A stretch of DNA of 64,000 nucleotides from Cyclobacteriaceae bacterium (GCA_013141055.1 JABFRS010000002.1:1302001-1366000), one strand, 5' to 3'; shown: positions 1 to 8,289, counted from the first letter of the stretch. Numbers and translations are program-made. Notes: generated by a model from the sequence alone, not told the origin.

Positions 1-2301
1 TGGAATGGGAAGTTTGCTTCAACAGGTCCAGGTGTTGCAGAAGCACTGCGTTCTGATGCTCCTGAATTTGAAGAAGTGACAAGGATACTGGCCATGGGCG
101 AAAGAACCGTTCGTGTTACGATTGATGGAAAGCCATCTTACTTCCCTGAAAAAAAGTTTTTCTCTGCGGAAGAGAATTTCTTCAAGGTATTCTCATTTGA
201 ATTCGTTCACGGAAATCCACTGACCGCATTAAAAGAAAATTATAGTTTAGTGGTAACTGAAAGCACAGCAGCTCGCTACTTCGGTAGTGAAGATGCCATT
301 GGAAAGCTTATTGAACTAAAAAATTCAGATGGTACTTATACATCGTATACCATCAGGGGTGTCGTTGCTGATATACCAGTCAAATCACACCTTCAGTTTG
401 ACATGCTTGGATCATTGTCGAGTGTTGAAGAAATGAGAGACAATAGCTGGAAGTGGATATGGACAGGCTTCGGAACTTATGGTCTTGTGAAAGAAGGAAC
501 TGATATTAATGCGTTAACAGCAAAGATCCAAACGCTTCCACCAAAGTGGGCAGCAACAACGACAGAACGAATATTTAATCAAAGCTTTGACGCATACGTT
601 GCAGGAAAAAAATGGTCGCTCTATCTTCAGCCGGTCAGTGATATTTACTTATCCTCCTCGCCTTCTCAACACCGGTTCGGTTCCACTGGCAATCCGCAAT
701 TTGTTATCATATTCGGAGTAATAGGGATTTTAGTCCTTGTATTATCGTGCATCAACTTTATGAATCTTTCAACCGCACGATCCGGCAATCGTGCGAAAGA
801 AGTTGGAATCCGGAAGGTACTCGGTTCTCAAAAGATCACGTTGGTCAGACAATTCATTGTTGAGTCAACACTCTATGTTGTTGTAGCCGCTGTTGCAGCG
901 TTGGTGCTCGTTCAACTGTCATTGAATGCATTCAACAATATTGCAGTCAAGCAACTGGAATTGTTGCCTCATTTTGCCAATCCATACTTTATTGGCATCC
1001 TTGTCGCATTTATTTTGATGTTGGGTGTGTTGGCGGGAAGCTACCCTGCATTTTATTTATCAGCATTTCAACCTGCGGAAACATTGAAAGGAAAGGTGCG
1101 GTCAGGTTTCAAAAGAAAAGGAATACGCAATGGAATGGTTGTGTTTCAATTTACGGTTTCCATCACGTTGATCATCTGCACCTTCTTTGTTCAGAAGCAG
1201 CTTTCATATACAAGTAGTATGAATGTAGGGATTGTAAAAGATCATGTTCTCCAGCTTCACTATATGGAACAGTTAGGCAACGGAGTTGATATACTGAAGG
1301 CTAAGCTGGAATCGAACCCTGCGTTCAAATATGTTTCCCGCGCACATTCAATTCCTCCTTATGTCTGGGAAGGTGATCGCTATAAAGCCGAAGGGCCGGA
1401 TCAACCTGTTCTTGATCTAAGCTATGCGCGTGTAGACGAGCAGTATCTTCCTTTATTAGGTGTTGAATTTATTGCGGGTAGAAATTTTGATCCGGCAAAT
1501 CCGGCTGACAAACATAAGATCATCCTCAATGAAGAAGCAGTTCGGGCATTAGGCTGGGGGTCAAAGGACACATGGACCGAAGATTCACCGATTGGAAAAT
1601 TTGTAATACAGGCATTTGACAAGGAGGAGAAACTGGAAGTGATTGGGGTAGTGAAAGATTTTAATTTTAACAGTGTTAAAGAGCAAATCCAGCCTTTACT
1701 GGTGATGCATCATCTCAACGATCTTCACTGGAGTTTCGGAAGTGGAAAATCTTATCTGGCATTGCGTCTTAATCCTGTAGCAGTTCAAAACAGCGATGAC
1801 CTTCAGGCGATCATTGATGGTGTTAAAGCTGAGATAGCAAGCATTGATCCTTCAGTTATCTTCCAATATAGTTTTATGGATGAGGAGTTTGAAAACACAT
1901 TTCGTGCAGAAAGACAGATGGGCGTCGTATTGAATCTCTTCACAGGCCTGGCGGTAGTGATTGCATGTCTTGGACTATTTGGACTTGCCGCCTTTTCTGC
2001 CGAACAACGTATAAAAGAACTAGGCATACGAAAAGTAATGGGAGCAAAAGTACATGAACTCGTATTCCTGTTCTCCTCTGAATTCACAAAACTTGTTGTT
2101 CTGGCGATCGTTATCGCATCACCACTGGCATGGTTTCTTGTTGATTATTGGTTGAGCAATTTTGCCTTCCGCACATCAATTGACATCTGGGTGTTTGTTG
2201 TTGCATCGGTTAGTGCCCTTGCTATTGCCGCGCTTACTATCAGTTATCAGGCAATCTCAGCAGCTAATAATAACCCTGTTGATACGCTTAGAAACGAATA
2301 A
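1..2301 (+). CDS. FtsX/MacB-type ABC transporter permease, 5' end outside window
   Basis: The frame is open from base 1, so the start codon lies upstream; the GTG at 76 is internal. About 766 residues are visible. A periplasmic MacB-like segment is followed by an FtsX block (visible residues about 235-365, with GIRKVLG near 270), a second periplasmic domain, and a C-terminal FtsX block (about 646-766, with GIRKVMG near 675). The protein ends NNPVDTLRNE, typical of the large two-block permeases expanded in Cytophagales. The family exports lipoproteins, peptides or small molecules with a separate ATPase, which is not visible here. Substrate unknown. The family call is firm. Confidence 0.93.
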   Translation, partial: WNGKFASTGPGVAEALRSDAPEFEEVTRILAMGERTVRVTIDGKPSYFPEKKFFSAEENFFKVFSFEFVHGNPLTALKENYSLVVTESTAARYFGSEDAIGKLIELKNSDGTYTSYTIRGVVADIPVKSHLQFDMLGSLSSVEEMRDNSWKWIWTGFGTYGLVKEGTDINALTAKIQTLPPKWAATTTERIFNQSFDAYVAGKKWSLYLQPVSDIYLSSSPSQHRFGSTGNPQFVIIFGVIGILVLVLSCINFMNLSTARSGNRAKEVGIRKVLGSQKITLVRQFIVESTLYVVVAAVAALVLVQLSLNAFNNIAVKQLELLPHFANPYFIGILVAFILMLGVLAGSYPAFYLSAFQPAETLKGKVRSGFKRKGIRNGMVVFQFTVSITLIICTFFVQKQLSYTSSMNVGIVKDHVLQLHYMEQLGNGVDILKAKLESNPAFKYVSRAHSIPPYVWEGDRYKAEGPDQPVLDLSYARVDEQYLPLLGVEFIAGRNFDPANPADKHKIILNEEAVRALGWGSKDTWTEDSPIGKFVIQAFDKEEKLEVIGVVKDFNFNSVKEQIQPLLVMHHLNDLHWSFGSGKSYLALRLNPVAVQNSDDLQAIIDGVKAEIASIDPSVIFQYSFMDEEFENTFRAERQMGVVLNLFTGLAVVIACLGLFGLAAFSAEQRIKELGIRKVMGAKVHELVFLFSSEFTKLVVLAIVIASPLAWFLVDYWLSNFAFRTSIDIWVFVVASVSALAIAALTISYQAISAANNNPVDTLRNE

Positions 2302-2315
2302 TGATATTATAGAAA

Positions 2316-2693
2316 CTATTTTCTATTCAGTAGAAATATCAATGCTGAAGAGATCGAACACATTATCAAGGCCGCAATGATGAGGGAGTTCTCCTTTTGC
2401 AAAATCCCGATAATAAAATCACCGACGAACATAACCAGGAAGAAAATGTATGCAATTGTCAGCATCGGAACTGACTTTTTTAAGGTCGCAAAGGCAAAGA
2501 TGAAGCCCAGAGCAAATTGGCGGGCAGCCCACATGTAAATCAGATAATCAACACCTTTTGCGTTAAGATCAACTGTGTCTACGACTGATTCCGGGGCAAT
2601 GCATAACGATATGCTTACCATGATTTCAAGCAATGCAAAAATGCCTGATACAATGAGGATCCATTTTGGAAGATATTTCTGGTTGTCTGTCAT
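2316..2693 (-). CDS. Small four-helix membrane protein, unknown function
   Basis: The 125-residue protein has four predicted membrane segments (about residues 11-31, 48-66, 75-97 and 103-122) and short charged tails ending in NRK. It starts at an ATG (MTDNQKY) with no clear Shine-Dalgarno sequence. It converges on the FtsX-type permease, with 14 bases between the stops. Composition and helix spacing look like a real integral inner-membrane protein, but I recognise no family and no catalytic residues. It may be transcribed alone; tRNA-Pro lies upstream on the same strand. Confidence 0.72.
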   Translation of the reverse strand: MTDNQKYLPKWILIVSGIFALLEIMVSISLCIAPESVVDTVDLNAKGVDYLIYMWAARQFALGFIFAFATLKKSVPMLTIAYIFFLVMFVGDFIIGILQKENSLIIAALIMCSISSALIFLLNRK

Positions 2694-2789
2694 AACTGAT
2701 TTGTTTATTTCCCTTGCCAGTACCCTTACTGAACTCCTGCTGTACTAAAATAAAACCTACCGTTCTGGAAATCGCAATGATGAGCGAAC

Positions 2790-2855
2790 TTCACTGTCGC
2801 AGAAAAATTGCTATGGTGAACAAAGCTCACCGTCGCAGAAACTGCTTTGGTGAGC
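2790..2855. repeat. Two tandem REP-like hairpins with diverged stems
   Basis: Two direct repeat units of about 34-36 bases (2781-2816 and 2817-2850, with a partial third at 2851) each fold into a hairpin. Hairpin A pairs TTCAC (2790-2794) with GTGAA (2816-2820). Hairpin B pairs GCTCACC (2825-2831) with GGTGAGC (2849-2855) and has an inner stem GCAG/CTGC (2835-2838, 2842-2845). The arms differ between copies but still pair within each copy. They lie just 3' of tRNA-Pro in its transcription direction. Confidence 0.7.
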
Positions 2856-2859
2856 GTAG

Positions 2860-2934
2860 TCGGGGTGAGATGATTCGAACATCCGACCTCCACGTCCCTA
2901 ACGTGATGCGCTAACCGGGCTGCGCTACACCCCG
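2860..2934 (-). tRNA. tRNA-Pro, anticodon AGG
   Basis: The minus strand folds into a full cloverleaf: acceptor CGGGGTG/CACCCCG, D stem GCGC/GCGC, anticodon stem TCACG/CGTGG, and T stem GGATG/CATCT with loop TTCGAAT. The anticodon loop TTAGGGA puts AGG at positions 34-36 with G37. The C1-G72 pair, discriminator A73, G35, G36 and G37 all fit proline identity. CCA is not encoded. Bacterial proline tRNAs normally have G, U or C at position 34, so A34 is unusual. The tRNA call is firm; decoding behaviour is not known. Confidence 0.93.
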
Positions 2935-3032
2935 AAAAAATCGAGGTGCAATAATAATAAAATCTTTCAGAACACAGAATCTGCCCAGTCTTGTCGTTTT
3001 GCAAAAACTCTTATCAAAAAACTGTTGAAATA

Positions 3033-3063
3033 TTTGCGTAGTTGAATGACTACACTAATTTTG
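3033..3063 (+). promoter_or_regulatory. Promoter of the ArsR-led operon
   Basis: TTTG (3033-3036) and TAATTTTG (3056-3063) are separated by 19 bases. This matches the Bacteroidota -33/-7 promoter (TTTG, TAnnTTTG) exactly. Transcription would begin about ten bases before the ATG at 3082, leaving a very short leader. Confidence 0.8.
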
Positions 3064-3079
3064 TAGTCAAATAGCTACA
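3038..3079. promoter_or_regulatory. Probable ArsR operator, two inverted repeats
   Basis: GTAGT/ACTAC (3038-3042 and 3049-3053) and TGTAG/CTACA (3062-3066 and 3075-3079) are two similar GTAG-N-CTAC palindromes. One sits between the promoter boxes and the other overlaps the -7 element and start region. The placement suits autorepression by the adjacent ArsR protein; binding is inferred. Confidence 0.6.
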
Positions 3080-3081
3080 TA

Positions 3082-3402
3082 ATGAATCTAAGACGCGACG
3101 TATTTCAGGCCATTGCAGATCCCTCCAGAAGGGCCATTCTCCTGCTGGTAGCATCCCAGGCCATGACCGCGGGGGCCATCGCCTCCAACTTTGACACCGC
3201 AAGACCCACTGTTTCAAAGCACTTACAAATATTAACTGAATGCGAGTTGCTTAAACAAGAACAAAATGGCAGAGAGATTTACTATCACATCAATGCAAAA
3301 AAAATGAAAGAAGTTGCTGACTTCATTGAACCCTTCCGCAAAATCTGGGAAGACAGATTCAACAAACTGGAAACAATCATGAAAAAATATAAAAGCAAAT
3401 AG
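3082..3402 (+). CDS. ArsR-family transcriptional regulator
   Basis: This 106-residue winged-helix protein has a helix-turn-helix at about residues 30-55 ([19 protein letters not shown]) and a wing around 57-70. It lacks the ELCVC-type cysteine metal site, so it is more likely one of the ArsR proteins paired with SRPBCC genes than a metal sensor. It starts at the ATG immediately after a double palindrome within its promoter. The next gene begins two bases after the stop, so the two are translationally linked. It probably represses its own operon. Confidence 0.9.
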   Translation: MNLRRDVFQAIADPSRRAILLLVASQAMTAGAIASNFDTARPTVSKHLQILTECELLKQEQNGREIYYHINAKKMKEVADFIEPFRKIWEDRFNKLETIMKKYKSK

Positions 3403-3404
3403 CC

Positions 3405-3869
3405 ATGGAGCAAAAAACCAAAATCAATGCGGAAGACGGCAAGCAGGAATTGTTCATCACCCGGGAATTTGATCTACCTCTGGAATTACTTTTTAAAGCA
3501 TATGAAGATGCAGAAGTTGTTGAGCAGTGGATGGGAACAAAAGTTTTAAAACTGGAAAACAAAAACCACGGCAGCTATCAATTTGAAACAACTGATCCAA
3601 AAGGAAATAAGCACAGATTCAGCGGATCCATCCATGAATTTAATCCAAATAGCAAAATCACCAGGACATTTGAAATGGAGAATACGCCTTTTGGCGTGCA
3701 ACTTGAATTTCTGGAATTCGAAGAGATCACCGCTGATACCAGCAAACTCACGATGCATGTTGTTTACAGATCGGTTGCTATCCGTGATCAGATTCTCAAG
3801 CTACCATTTGCTCAAGGCATCAACATGGCGCACAATAGAATTCAGGACATCGCAAACAAATTAAAATAA
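3405..3869 (+). CDS. SRPBCC / AHSA1-type START-like domain protein
   Basis: The whole 154-residue protein matches a START-like (Bet v 1 fold) domain. The N-terminal strand FITREFDLPLELLFKAYED and the motif EVVEQWMGT are characteristic of AHSA1-type SRPBCC proteins. This fold forms a hydrophobic pocket for a small ligand. Members encoded behind ArsR regulators are common, but their ligands are mostly unknown. It is cytoplasmic, with no signal peptide. It sits two bases after arsR and six bases before the DoxX-like gene, so co-transcription is nearly certain. Confidence 0.88.
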   Translation: MEQKTKINAEDGKQELFITREFDLPLELLFKAYEDAEVVEQWMGTKVLKLENKNHGSYQFETTDPKGNKHRFSGSIHEFNPNSKITRTFEMENTPFGVQLEFLEFEEITADTSKLTMHVVYRSVAIRDQILKLPFAQGINMAHNRIQDIANKLK

Positions 3870-3875
3870 GATATT

Positions 3876-4268
3876 ATGACAAAGCGAAATAAAATCACCT
3901 ATTGGATTGCTACGATCTGGCTTGCATTAGGAATGATATCAACCGGAGCCGTTCAGATACTCAAAGCCAAAGAAGGCGCAGGTGGAGTCAATTCAATTGA
4001 ACAACTGGGCTACCCTACCTACTTTCTGACACTACTTGGTGTTTGGAAAGTCCTGGGAGTTATAGCTGTGCTTATTCCCAAATTTCCTTTACTAAAAGAA
4101 TGGGCTTACGCGGGTTTTTTCTTCGCCATGTCGGGCGCAATATTTTCACACATCGCATCAGGCAATAGTTCAGTGAATGAAATATTTCCTTCATTACTGC
4201 TTCTGATCCTAACAATTATATCCTGGTATTTCAGGCCAGCGGATAGAAAAATTCAGATATACGGCTAA
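3876..4268 (+). CDS. DoxX-like membrane protein
   Basis: This 130-residue integral membrane protein has four helices (about residues 8-27, 46-66, 73-92 and 100-117). The block GYPTYFLTLLGVWKVLGVIA is typical of the DoxX-like family, whose members are often encoded beside ArsR and SRPBCC genes. Biochemical function is not established for this subgroup; roles in redox or membrane stress are proposed. It follows the SRPBCC gene by six bases in the ArsR operon. Confidence 0.85.
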   Translation: MTKRNKITYWIATIWLALGMISTGAVQILKAKEGAGGVNSIEQLGYPTYFLTLLGVWKVLGVIAVLIPKFPLLKEWAYAGFFFAMSGAIFSHIASGNSSVNEIFPSLLLLILTIISWYFRPADRKIQIYG

Positions 4269-4300
4269 ACTCACATCAATAAATCTTAAAACAATTTATC

Positions 4301-4873
4301 ATGAGCAAGATCAAAAGGAAGTTGTCATCACAACAAAGTCAGGAAATAATCAATGCCTTAAAAGTCAGGTTTGAAAAAAATATGAACCGCCATAAAGGTA
4401 TTGAATGGCTCAAAGTACTGACAAAGCTTGAATCAATCCAAGGTGGAGAAAAATTGTGGTCGCTTAATGAAATGGAAAAAACAGGCGGTGAACCCGATAT
4501 TGTTGGCTATGACAAAAAATCGGGTGAATATATTTTCTTTGACTGTTCAATCGAAAGTCCTAAAGATCGAAGAAGTTTTTGTTACGATCACGAGGCACTG
4601 GAGTCAAGAAAAGAAAATAAGCCAAAGGATAGTGCTATCAATATGGCCGAAGAAATGGGCATAGAAATTCTCTCCGAGGAGGAATATCACGAACTGCAGA
4701 AGCTTGGCAAATTTGACATGAAAACTTCCAGTTGGATTAAAACACCTTCTGAGATCAGAAAACTTGGCGGTGCGATTTTTGCTGATCTACGATACGCCAG
4801 GGTTTTTGTTTATCACAATGGTGCAGAGTCTTACTATGCTGCAAGAGGCTTCCGTGGTTCCCTTAAGGTTTAA
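4301..4873 (+). CDS. DUF4256 family protein
   Basis: The 190-residue soluble protein shows the DUF4256 pattern: an N-terminal helix, the segment KLWSLNEMEKTGGEPDIVGY at about residues 52-71, an acidic strand FFDCSIESP, and a C-terminal GAFFADLRY-like block (here GGAIFADLRYARVFVYHNGA) with YYAARGFRGSLKV. Its role is unknown. It lies 32 bases after the DoxX-like gene in the same direction and probably belongs to the ArsR-led transcription unit, where DUF4256 genes often co-occur with SRPBCC and YdeI-type genes. Confidence 0.87.
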   Translation: MSKIKRKLSSQQSQEIINALKVRFEKNMNRHKGIEWLKVLTKLESIQGGEKLWSLNEMEKTGGEPDIVGYDKKSGEYIFFDCSIESPKDRRSFCYDHEALESRKENKPKDSAINMAEEMGIEILSEEEYHELQKLGKFDMKTSSWIKTPSEIRKLGGAIFADLRYARVFVYHNGAESYYAARGFRGSLKV

Positions 4874-4895
4874 TTCTTCAACTTAAAAACGCAAC

Positions 4896-5474
4896 ATGAA
4901 TCCCAAAGTTGATTTCTATTTCAAAAAATCGAAGTGGCAGAAAGAGCTTGAGCAATTGAGAATGATTGTTCTTGATTGCGGACTAACCGAAGAATTGAAA
5001 TGGGGCAGTCCAACTTACACGTTTCAGAAGAGCAACATAGTTCTGATCCATGTATTCAAAGAGTACTGCGCTCTTTTGTTTTTCAAGGGCGCACTATTAA
5101 AGGATAAAAAAGGTATTCTGATCCAGCAAACCAAAAATGTCCAAGCAGCGCGACAACTCCGGTTCACCGACGTACACGGAATAGTAAAGCTGAAAGTCAC
5201 AATAAAAGCATACGTCTATGAGGCCATTAAGGTCGAGGAAGCTGGTTTGAAAGTAAGCCTCAAAAAGACTTCAGAATTTACCATGCCGGATGAGTTCAAA
5301 AAAGCGCTGGATAAAAATCGTGCTTTGAAAGCTGCCTTCAATTCATTGACTCCCGGAAGACAAAGAGGGTATCTCCTGTACTTTGCTGCACCCAAACAAT
5401 CCAAAACCCGTGAGTCAAGAATTCAAAACTCTTTAAAGAAAATACTTTCCGGTGAAGGATTAAATGACAGGTAA
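4896..5474 (+). CDS. YdeI-like protein (DUF1801 plus bacteriocin-protection OmdA region)
   Basis: The 192-residue protein has an N-terminal DUF1801-type alpha/beta domain (residues about 10-115, with EELKWGSPTYTF) and a C-terminal YdeI/OmpD-associated helical region (about 125-190, with FKKALDKNRALKAAFNSLTPGRQRGYLLYF). These proteins are linked with resistance to cationic peptides in some bacteria, but the molecular activity is unknown. It follows DUF4256 by 22 bases and is likely the last or next-to-last member of the ArsR-led run. Confidence 0.87.
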   Translation: MNPKVDFYFKKSKWQKELEQLRMIVLDCGLTEELKWGSPTYTFQKSNIVLIHVFKEYCALLFFKGALLKDKKGILIQQTKNVQAARQLRFTDVHGIVKLKVTIKAYVYEAIKVEEAGLKVSLKKTSEFTMPDEFKKALDKNRALKAAFNSLTPGRQRGYLLYFAAPKQSKTRESRIQNSLKKILSGEGLNDR

Positions 5475-5519
5475 TTCAAGTTGTGAGTTAGAGGTTCTTT
5501 GGATTATCTTGTCTGCAAG

Positions 5520-5894
5520 ATGAACTCTCTTTTCATTTTCAAGATCTCCCAATGGGTCAACTTTGTTGCGCTTGGCGTTTTTATTTTAATGCAGGCTTAC
5601 TGGTTTGTTAAAGAAAAAAAGGGGCCCAAAGAGATTCCCCCATTCTTCCTGGGATTTATTCTCTACAATCTTCCGTTCCTCTTACTGGCATTGTCTATGT
5701 ATTTCCAAAGTCCGCCGGAACTGTTGCTTGGATCTATCCGGCTTTTCACTTTATTGATCCTCACAGCGATCAATGTCTGGCTGCACTATAATGGCGACAA
5801 AGGAGGGAATTCCATTGGAATGCTGGTTATATTCTTTTTAATGATTGCGGTCCCTGCAGTTGTGATCATTGAAATCTTTGTTTGGGTGTTATAA
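5520..5894 (+). CDS. Small integral membrane protein, unknown
   Basis: From the ATG at 5520 the product is 124 residues (MNSLFIFKISQW). A TTG 21 bases upstream is possible but less likely. Four hydrophobic helices (about residues 10-28, 42-60, 68-85 and 98-122) make it an inner-membrane protein. I recognise no family. It lies 45 bases after the YdeI-like gene and converges on the serine hydrolase, whose stop codon overlaps its 3' end by a few bases. Confidence 0.65.
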   Translation: MNSLFIFKISQWVNFVALGVFILMQAYWFVKEKKGPKEIPPFFLGFILYNLPFLLLALSMYFQSPPELLLGSIRLFTLLILTAINVWLHYNGDKGGNSIGMLVIFFLMIAVPAVVIIEIFVWVL

Positions 5895-7159
5895 TCTCTT
5901 ATTACGACTGACATTGAATATAACCGCAATGACAATAATCACAACCCACCCTGCTCCTATCGTCCACAGCATGCGGTTTATCAACATCGAAAAAAGAAAG
6001 ATATCCACCTTGCCTGTCCTCCAGAACACCCACTCACTGGCAAGTTTTGTTGCAAGGATGGGATGACCCGTCTCAAGAATAATAATCCCATCACCAGTCT
6101 CTGGATTCAGTCGAACTGCCGTATTGATTGAGGGAGTGCTTTTTCCATCATGTCCAATAATGAAATCATATTTATCGGTGATTGCATATAGAACCGTACC
6201 TAATCCCCAGATATCAATTCCCATTTGCTTTGCATTAGATTTCCTCATCAACTTAACGGTTTCAGGATTCAAAACATTTCGTCCAATGGATTCATTGTTC
6301 TTACCTCTAAGATGCGCCTGGAAAAATAATTCAAGATCTGAAAGGGAAGTATACAGAGAGGTGGCAGCTAACGAAGTATAGTAATAGTGTTTTGCCCTGG
6401 CGCCATCACTGTCGTAAAATTCAACCAGTGAATCATTTAAAGATTGATTCCATAAATAACTTGAATGTTTCATACCCAACGGTTCAAAAACAGATTCTTT
6501 CATATAGGAGGCAAAAGATTGATGACTGACTTCTTCGACGATTAATTGAAGCAGCGTAAAGCCCCCCCTGAATACTTAAACTCACTGCCGGGTTTAATTC
6601 CCACTTTCACAGATCCACTAATTCCTTTATCAGCATCTGAGGCTTTTGTGAGAGACTGCTCTAAAGATTGGATCTCATTTATTGTTTCAAATCCTGAATA
6701 TCCAAGTCCATCGGTTAATCCTGCGGTATGACTTAAGAGTCTTCGTATTGTGACTTCCTCATTGTTGAATTCACTCTTTGGCAAATGCCACCGCGTTAAG
6801 TACTTACTCACAGGCGCATCAAGGTCAAGCTTGCCCTCTTCCACCAGCTTCATAATTCCGAAGGCAGAAATCCATTTACTCAGGGATGAAACCTGAAAAA
6901 TGGTATTTCTATTCACAGGCTTTCCAACAGAATAAAATTCTTCATAGTCAACACTTCCATTCTTCATGGTAGCCAGGGCAAAATTGCCAACGAACTGCTT
7001 GTCTATTTCGACCTGAATTGCTGAACGAAAAGAATCTGCGGCATTCTGCCGGACGATGGATTTATGCAGCTTACCCGTCACAGTTCCGGTGAAAACAAGC
7101 ACTACCCAAACAATCATGGCAATAGCGATACATAAAATATTGATCAATATTTTTTTCAT
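5889..7159 (-). pseudogene. Serine hydrolase (beta-lactamase / class C family), frameshifted at a G7 tract
   Basis: Two adjacent minus-strand frames together make one membrane-anchored serine hydrolase of about 423 residues. The upstream part (7159-6542) has an N-terminal membrane helix, the SxxK motif Ser92-Leu-Ser-Lys95 and Tyr196-Ser-Gly. It then hits a run of seven G on the coding strand (C 6562-6568) and stops after seven codons. In the -1 frame the protein continues without a stop as GFTLLQLIVEEVS into the second part (MKESVFEPLGMKHSSYLW), which carries the HxG motif (GHDGKS) and a C-terminal membrane helix. An eighth G would restore the usual YSGGG(F/Y)TLLQ motif. Possible explanations are a phase-variable tract, a pseudogene, -1 frameshifting or a sequencing error. 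The upstream XRE gene is probably in the same operon. Confidence 0.85.
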
Positions 7160-7186
7160 AGTAAAATAGTAAGAATGATGAGCTAC

Positions 7187-8014
7187 TTAAGCGCCAGCAA
7201 CTTGCGTTGATTCAGAACGGGAGAGATATTCATACCCTTTATAGAGAATGAGTATCTCAACTACTACGGCCGGTATCATAATAACATAAGTAACGAAAAA
7301 CAGGACGACGGTCACGAGCAGGCAACCAAAAACGATCTCCAGTATTCCCGCCACACGCGCGAGTTCACCCATTCCATCCTGTAATCGGATAAGTGCCACT
7401 CCAAATACAATACTCAACGCCCCAAAACACAAAGCCGCTACAATGTATGTGTACAGCAGGTCATCAAAATTTTCTTCTGATAATGAATATATGTCTAAAG
7501 CACCCATGAGGAACGTAGCGATCATGAGGACACTGGCAGACACTTTCAATAAGCTATTTTCAAACACATTACTCAATGCGATAAATCCCCAGGCGAATAA
7601 TGAATAAGAAATTACCATCACTACTGAAAGTGCAGTATAGATAGCATTCATTTTAAAATCCCAGCTACGGCTGCTCATGAACCAGGACATATCCATGACA
7701 CCTAGAATAATTTGAGTTATCAGGTAGACAGCTCCGGCCAGTGCGGCTATTAGTAAAGTGTTTCGTGAGGCGTGTGGTAAAATAATTTTCTGAGGTTCCA
7801 TGACTTGGTTGGGTTTGGTTGAAAATGATTCATAACTCTCTCCAAGTGCTTCCAATAAAATTTTCACAGTCGACATGCGGGGTAATACTTCGCTGCTCTC
7901 GATACGCTGAATCGTTCGCACGCTGACGTGGCTTTTCTCCACCAGCTCTTCCTGAATAAGATTTTTTGATTTGCGGAGTGCCGTGAGTCGTATTCCCAGT
8001 TCTGGCTGTTGCAT
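7187..8014 (-). CDS. XRE-family regulator with C-terminal membrane domain
   Basis: The 275-residue protein joins a Cro/CI-type helix-turn-helix (residues about 6-60, with LVEKSHVSVRTIQRIES) to about six transmembrane helices from residue 85 onward. It is therefore a membrane-tethered transcription factor, with no recognised ligand domain. It lies 27 bases upstream of the serine hydrolase on the same strand, so it probably controls that operon and itself. Three ACCCGTC heptamers (8082-8150) lie in the upstream region and could be its operator. Confidence 0.85.
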   Translation of the reverse strand: MQQPELGIRLTALRKSKNLIQEELVEKSHVSVRTIQRIESSEVLPRMSTVKILLEALGESYESFSTKPNQVMEPQKIILPHASRNTLLIAALAGAVYLITQIILGVMDMSWFMSSRSWDFKMNAIYTALSVVMVISYSLFAWGFIALSNVFENSLLKVSASVLMIATFLMGALDIYSLSEENFDDLLYTYIVAALCFGALSIVFGVALIRLQDGMGELARVAGILEIVFGCLLVTVVLFFVTYVIMIPAVVVEILILYKGYEYLSRSESTQVAGA

Positions 8015-8081
8015 GTCAATTTTTTAGATGCACAATGTTACGGGTTTAACGCGTACCGGTGGATTGTTGAATGCAATTTTC

Positions 8082-8150
8082 ACCCGTCGTTTACCCGTCA
8101 TTTGCTGAAAAACACATGACAATGCAGCTTTTGGCTATGACCAACCCGTC
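8082..8150. promoter_or_regulatory. Three ACCCGTC heptamers upstream of the XRE gene
   Basis: ACCCGTC occurs at 8082-8088, 8093-8099 and 8144-8150. The first two are spaced exactly 11 bases apart, one helical turn. An inverted ACGGGT lies nearer the start codon, around 8040. The group lies in the divergent interval between the XRE regulator and the plus-strand permease, so it is a candidate operator. No protein has been tied to it. Confidence 0.35.
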
Positions 8151-8168
8151 AGTATCTTGAAGTGGTTC

Positions 8169-8267
8169 ATGATTCGTTCGTTATTGCAAACCAAACGTCC
8201 GAAAGTGAAGGGCTTTACAGAAGTATTCGTGGTTTTCCTGGCAATTCTCATACTCATTACTGGCTGA
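8169..8267 (+). CDS. Possible 32-residue single-helix membrane peptide
   Basis: An ATG at 8169 opens a 32-codon frame ending at TGA 8265-8267. The peptide is basic at the N-terminus (MIRSLLQTKRPKVKG) and then purely hydrophobic (FTEVFVVFLAILILITG), like a one-pass membrane peptide. It ends 22 bases before the permease start at 8290. It could be a small leader gene for the permease or chance. No homology is claimed. Confidence 0.25.
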   Translation: MIRSLLQTKRPKVKGFTEVFVVFLAILILITG

Positions 8268-8289
8268 ATTATTGATTAGTTTCGAATCC

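Noticed and set aside
2714..3004. Open frames on both strands across the tRNA-Pro region
   Set aside because: They read through the tRNA and the hairpin repeats, have no conserved pattern and begin in non-coding sequence.
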